DNA of 64,000 nt from an uncultured Clostridia bacterium (GTDB lineage Bacteria; Bacillota; Clostridia; Christensenellales; Aristaeellaceae): positions 14,937 to 78,936 of the forward strand of contig CAKTWP010000009.1 of NCBI GenBank assembly GCA_934630705.1, in the 5' to 3' direction. Below are positions 62,785-64,000 of this stretch, in pieces (positions within the stretch are counted from its first letter, which is position 1; each line of letters begins with the position of its first letter). Both the position numbers and the translations under genes were made by a program. Below the pieces are notes generated by a model that worked only from the letters and a program-made list of their open reading frames with translations, ran no database searches and was not told the DNA's origin.

Positions 62785-63879
62785 ATGGCGTCTAAGCATC
62801 GATTCAAAGTAAAGTTGCCAACGGGTGAAAGAGTATGGGCGTCTGGCAACACAATAGACGAAATGTTCGCGAGTTTTGTTCAGAAATATGGTATGCTGTA
62901 TCAGCAAACACCGATCCTTGAAGAAAAACCAAAGTGCCAAATGCTTCGGGAGTTTGTTGATAAAACCTACCGTCCATCCTTTATGTCCGGGCTGAAACCG
63001 ACGACGCAGAGCAATTACGAAAACTATCTGGGACAAAACATCCTTCCGTATTTAGGAGAGATGCCGATGGACGAAGTGAGCGTCGCTACGATTCAAGCCT
63101 TCTATAATCATCTTGCTCAGGCTGGCAGCCATGGACACAGAAAGAATCTCAATGCCACGACGATTGAACGTGTGCGCGGATTGACCTCCAGAATCTTTTC
63201 TGTAGCACAGGAGATGGGGCTCATCAAAGACACCCCTTTTAAGAACCGCCTGCTGACGATCAAGGCTGAGAAGGGCGGACACCATAAAGCCCTACCGAAT
63301 GCGGAGATTGATCGTGTCAAGAAGACAATCCCTACATTAGCAGACGAAGAGATTCGTTTGTATTTTGCCATGCTGGCTTACACGGGTATGCGCCGGGAAG
63401 AGCTCATGGGCATGCACTGGGAGGATGTGGATCTGGCGGATGGAACCGCCTACGTTCGCTGCACGGTTACGTACCCAGCACGAAGTAAACCTGTGATCCA
63501 ATATAGTGCCAAGTCGGAGCATTCGATTCGTCCCATCCTTCTTCCTGAACCGCTCATTCAGCTCATGAAGCCGCTGCGAAAAGAAAAAGGGGTTCTGTTT
63601 GGCGGTGATGCGCCGTGGTGTTACGCCACCCTGAACCGCCGCGTCTACCGAGGGAAAAAGCTGCTGGGCATTCAGGGCTTCAACAACCACGACTTCCGCA
63701 CTACCTACGGCACGCAGCTGAAGGAGAGCGGCATGACCAGCGCACAGGTGGCCGACCTGATGGGTCACGCGGATACCCGCATGGTGGAAACCGTCTATGC
63801 CCGTGCCAGAGAAGAAGGCATCAAAAAACGTCGCGGCGACCTTGAGAAAATGAATAAACAGTATGCAGTATTGGCCTGA
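62785..63879 (+). CDS. tyrosine recombinase (phage/ICE integrase)
   Basis: 364 residues: N-terminal arm-binding-like part, SAM-like core-binding domain (about 55-150, TTQSNYENYLGQNILPYLGE), and catalytic domain with Arg in TGMRREELMGMHWED near 206, Lys region SAKSEHSIRPI, HDFRTTYG near 310 (His-x-x-Arg), MGHADTRM near 333 and the nucleophile Tyr in TVYARAREE near 344. All catalytic residues are present. AGGAG 10 bases before the ATG. Lower G+C than the rest of the window, so probably acquired; the element it belongs to would lie to the right. Confidence 0.93.
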   Translation: MASKHRFKVKLPTGERVWASGNTIDEMFASFVQKYGMLYQQTPILEEKPKCQMLREFVDKTYRPSFMSGLKPTTQSNYENYLGQNILPYLGEMPMDEVSVATIQAFYNHLAQAGSHGHRKNLNATTIERVRGLTSRIFSVAQEMGLIKDTPFKNRLLTIKAEKGGHHKALPNAEIDRVKKTIPTLADEEIRLYFAMLAYTGMRREELMGMHWEDVDLADGTAYVRCTVTYPARSKPVIQYSAKSEHSIRPILLPEPLIQLMKPLRKEKGVLFGGDAPWCYATLNRRVYRGKKLLGIQGFNNHDFRTTYGTQLKESGMTSAQVADLMGHADTRMVETVYARAREEGIKKRRGDLEKMNKQYAVLA

Positions 63880-63902
63880 TTATTCATTTTCAAAGACCGA
63901 AA

Positions 63903-63985
63903 GTTGACCCAAAAGTTTCACGAAAAAGTCCTGAAAGTCCTTATAAATCAACGGGTTTCGAGACAGTGAGTTGCACCAAAAGTTG
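63903..63985. repeat. direct repeats after the integrase gene (possible arm or att sites)
   Basis: AGTTGACCCAAAAGTT (63903-63918) and AGTTGCACCAAAAGTT (63970-63985) differ only by an AC/CA swap and lie 67 bp apart in the same direction. Position beside the integrase suggests recombinase binding sites; not proven. The window ends 15 bases later. Confidence 0.45.
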
Positions 63986-64000
63986 AACTTTTATATTTAT

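Noticed and set aside
1..64000. tRNA, rRNA, CRISPR array or insertion-sequence transposase
   Set aside because: None seen: no cloverleaf-like sequences with CCA ends, no regularly spaced repeats and no transposase motifs were recognised by eye; a dedicated scan was not possible.

Overview
The window looks like a chromosomal segment of a GC-rich, spore-lineage Firmicute (Clostridia), probably a gut polysaccharide degrader. The evidence is a Gram-positive PolC replicase, the diadenylate cyclase pair CdaA/CdaR, a CwlD-type sporulation amidase, strong AGGAGG ribosome binding sites throughout, and two carbohydrate ABC transporters of the LplABC type, each next to a membrane-anchored AraC regulator. 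No species is assigned.

Left arm (1-32.2 kb, mostly minus strand): a truncated ABC exporter; purB; a small orphan gene; an acyltransferase with a PL22-like beta-propeller lyase; a glycerol-1-phosphate dehydrogenase with an IclR regulator; then a uronic-acid polysaccharide operon (GH115, VOC protein, GH105 and two heparinase II/III-family proteins); an SDR/RraA pair; a solute-binding protein with two permeases and a divergent membrane AraC regulator; an ABC-2-type exporter; and a housekeeping cluster (cdaA, cdaR, an unknown membrane protein, an rRNA methyltransferase, truA, cwlD). The lyase, GH105, GH115, IclR and ABC genes fit together as uptake and breakdown of acidic (pectin- or glucuronate-type) plant glycans.

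Centre (32.2-32.8 kb): a non-coding stretch dense in DnaA boxes with AT-rich flanks. Housekeeping genes point away from it on both sides, so it is a strong candidate for the replication origin, although dnaA, dnaN and rpmH are not nearby.

Right arm (32.8-58.4 kb): a GH127-like glycosidase, radC, a YdcF protein, a second carbohydrate ABC locus with its own membrane AraC regulator and a sugar isomerase, a metallophosphoesterase, a ribosomal-protection-type GTPase fused to a YacP/Rae1-like NYN nuclease domain, a cation efflux protein, and a tightly packed frr - small ORF - uppS - cdsA - dxr - rseP - ispG - polC cluster, ending in a small metal-binding protein.

Right end (58.5-64 kb): an SDR/MFS operon, a decayed SDR, a decayed AraC regulator, and a more AT-rich tail with a small secreted peptide and a tyrosine integrase. 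This end looks like a region of gene decay next to an inserted element. No rRNA, tRNA or CRISPR array was seen.
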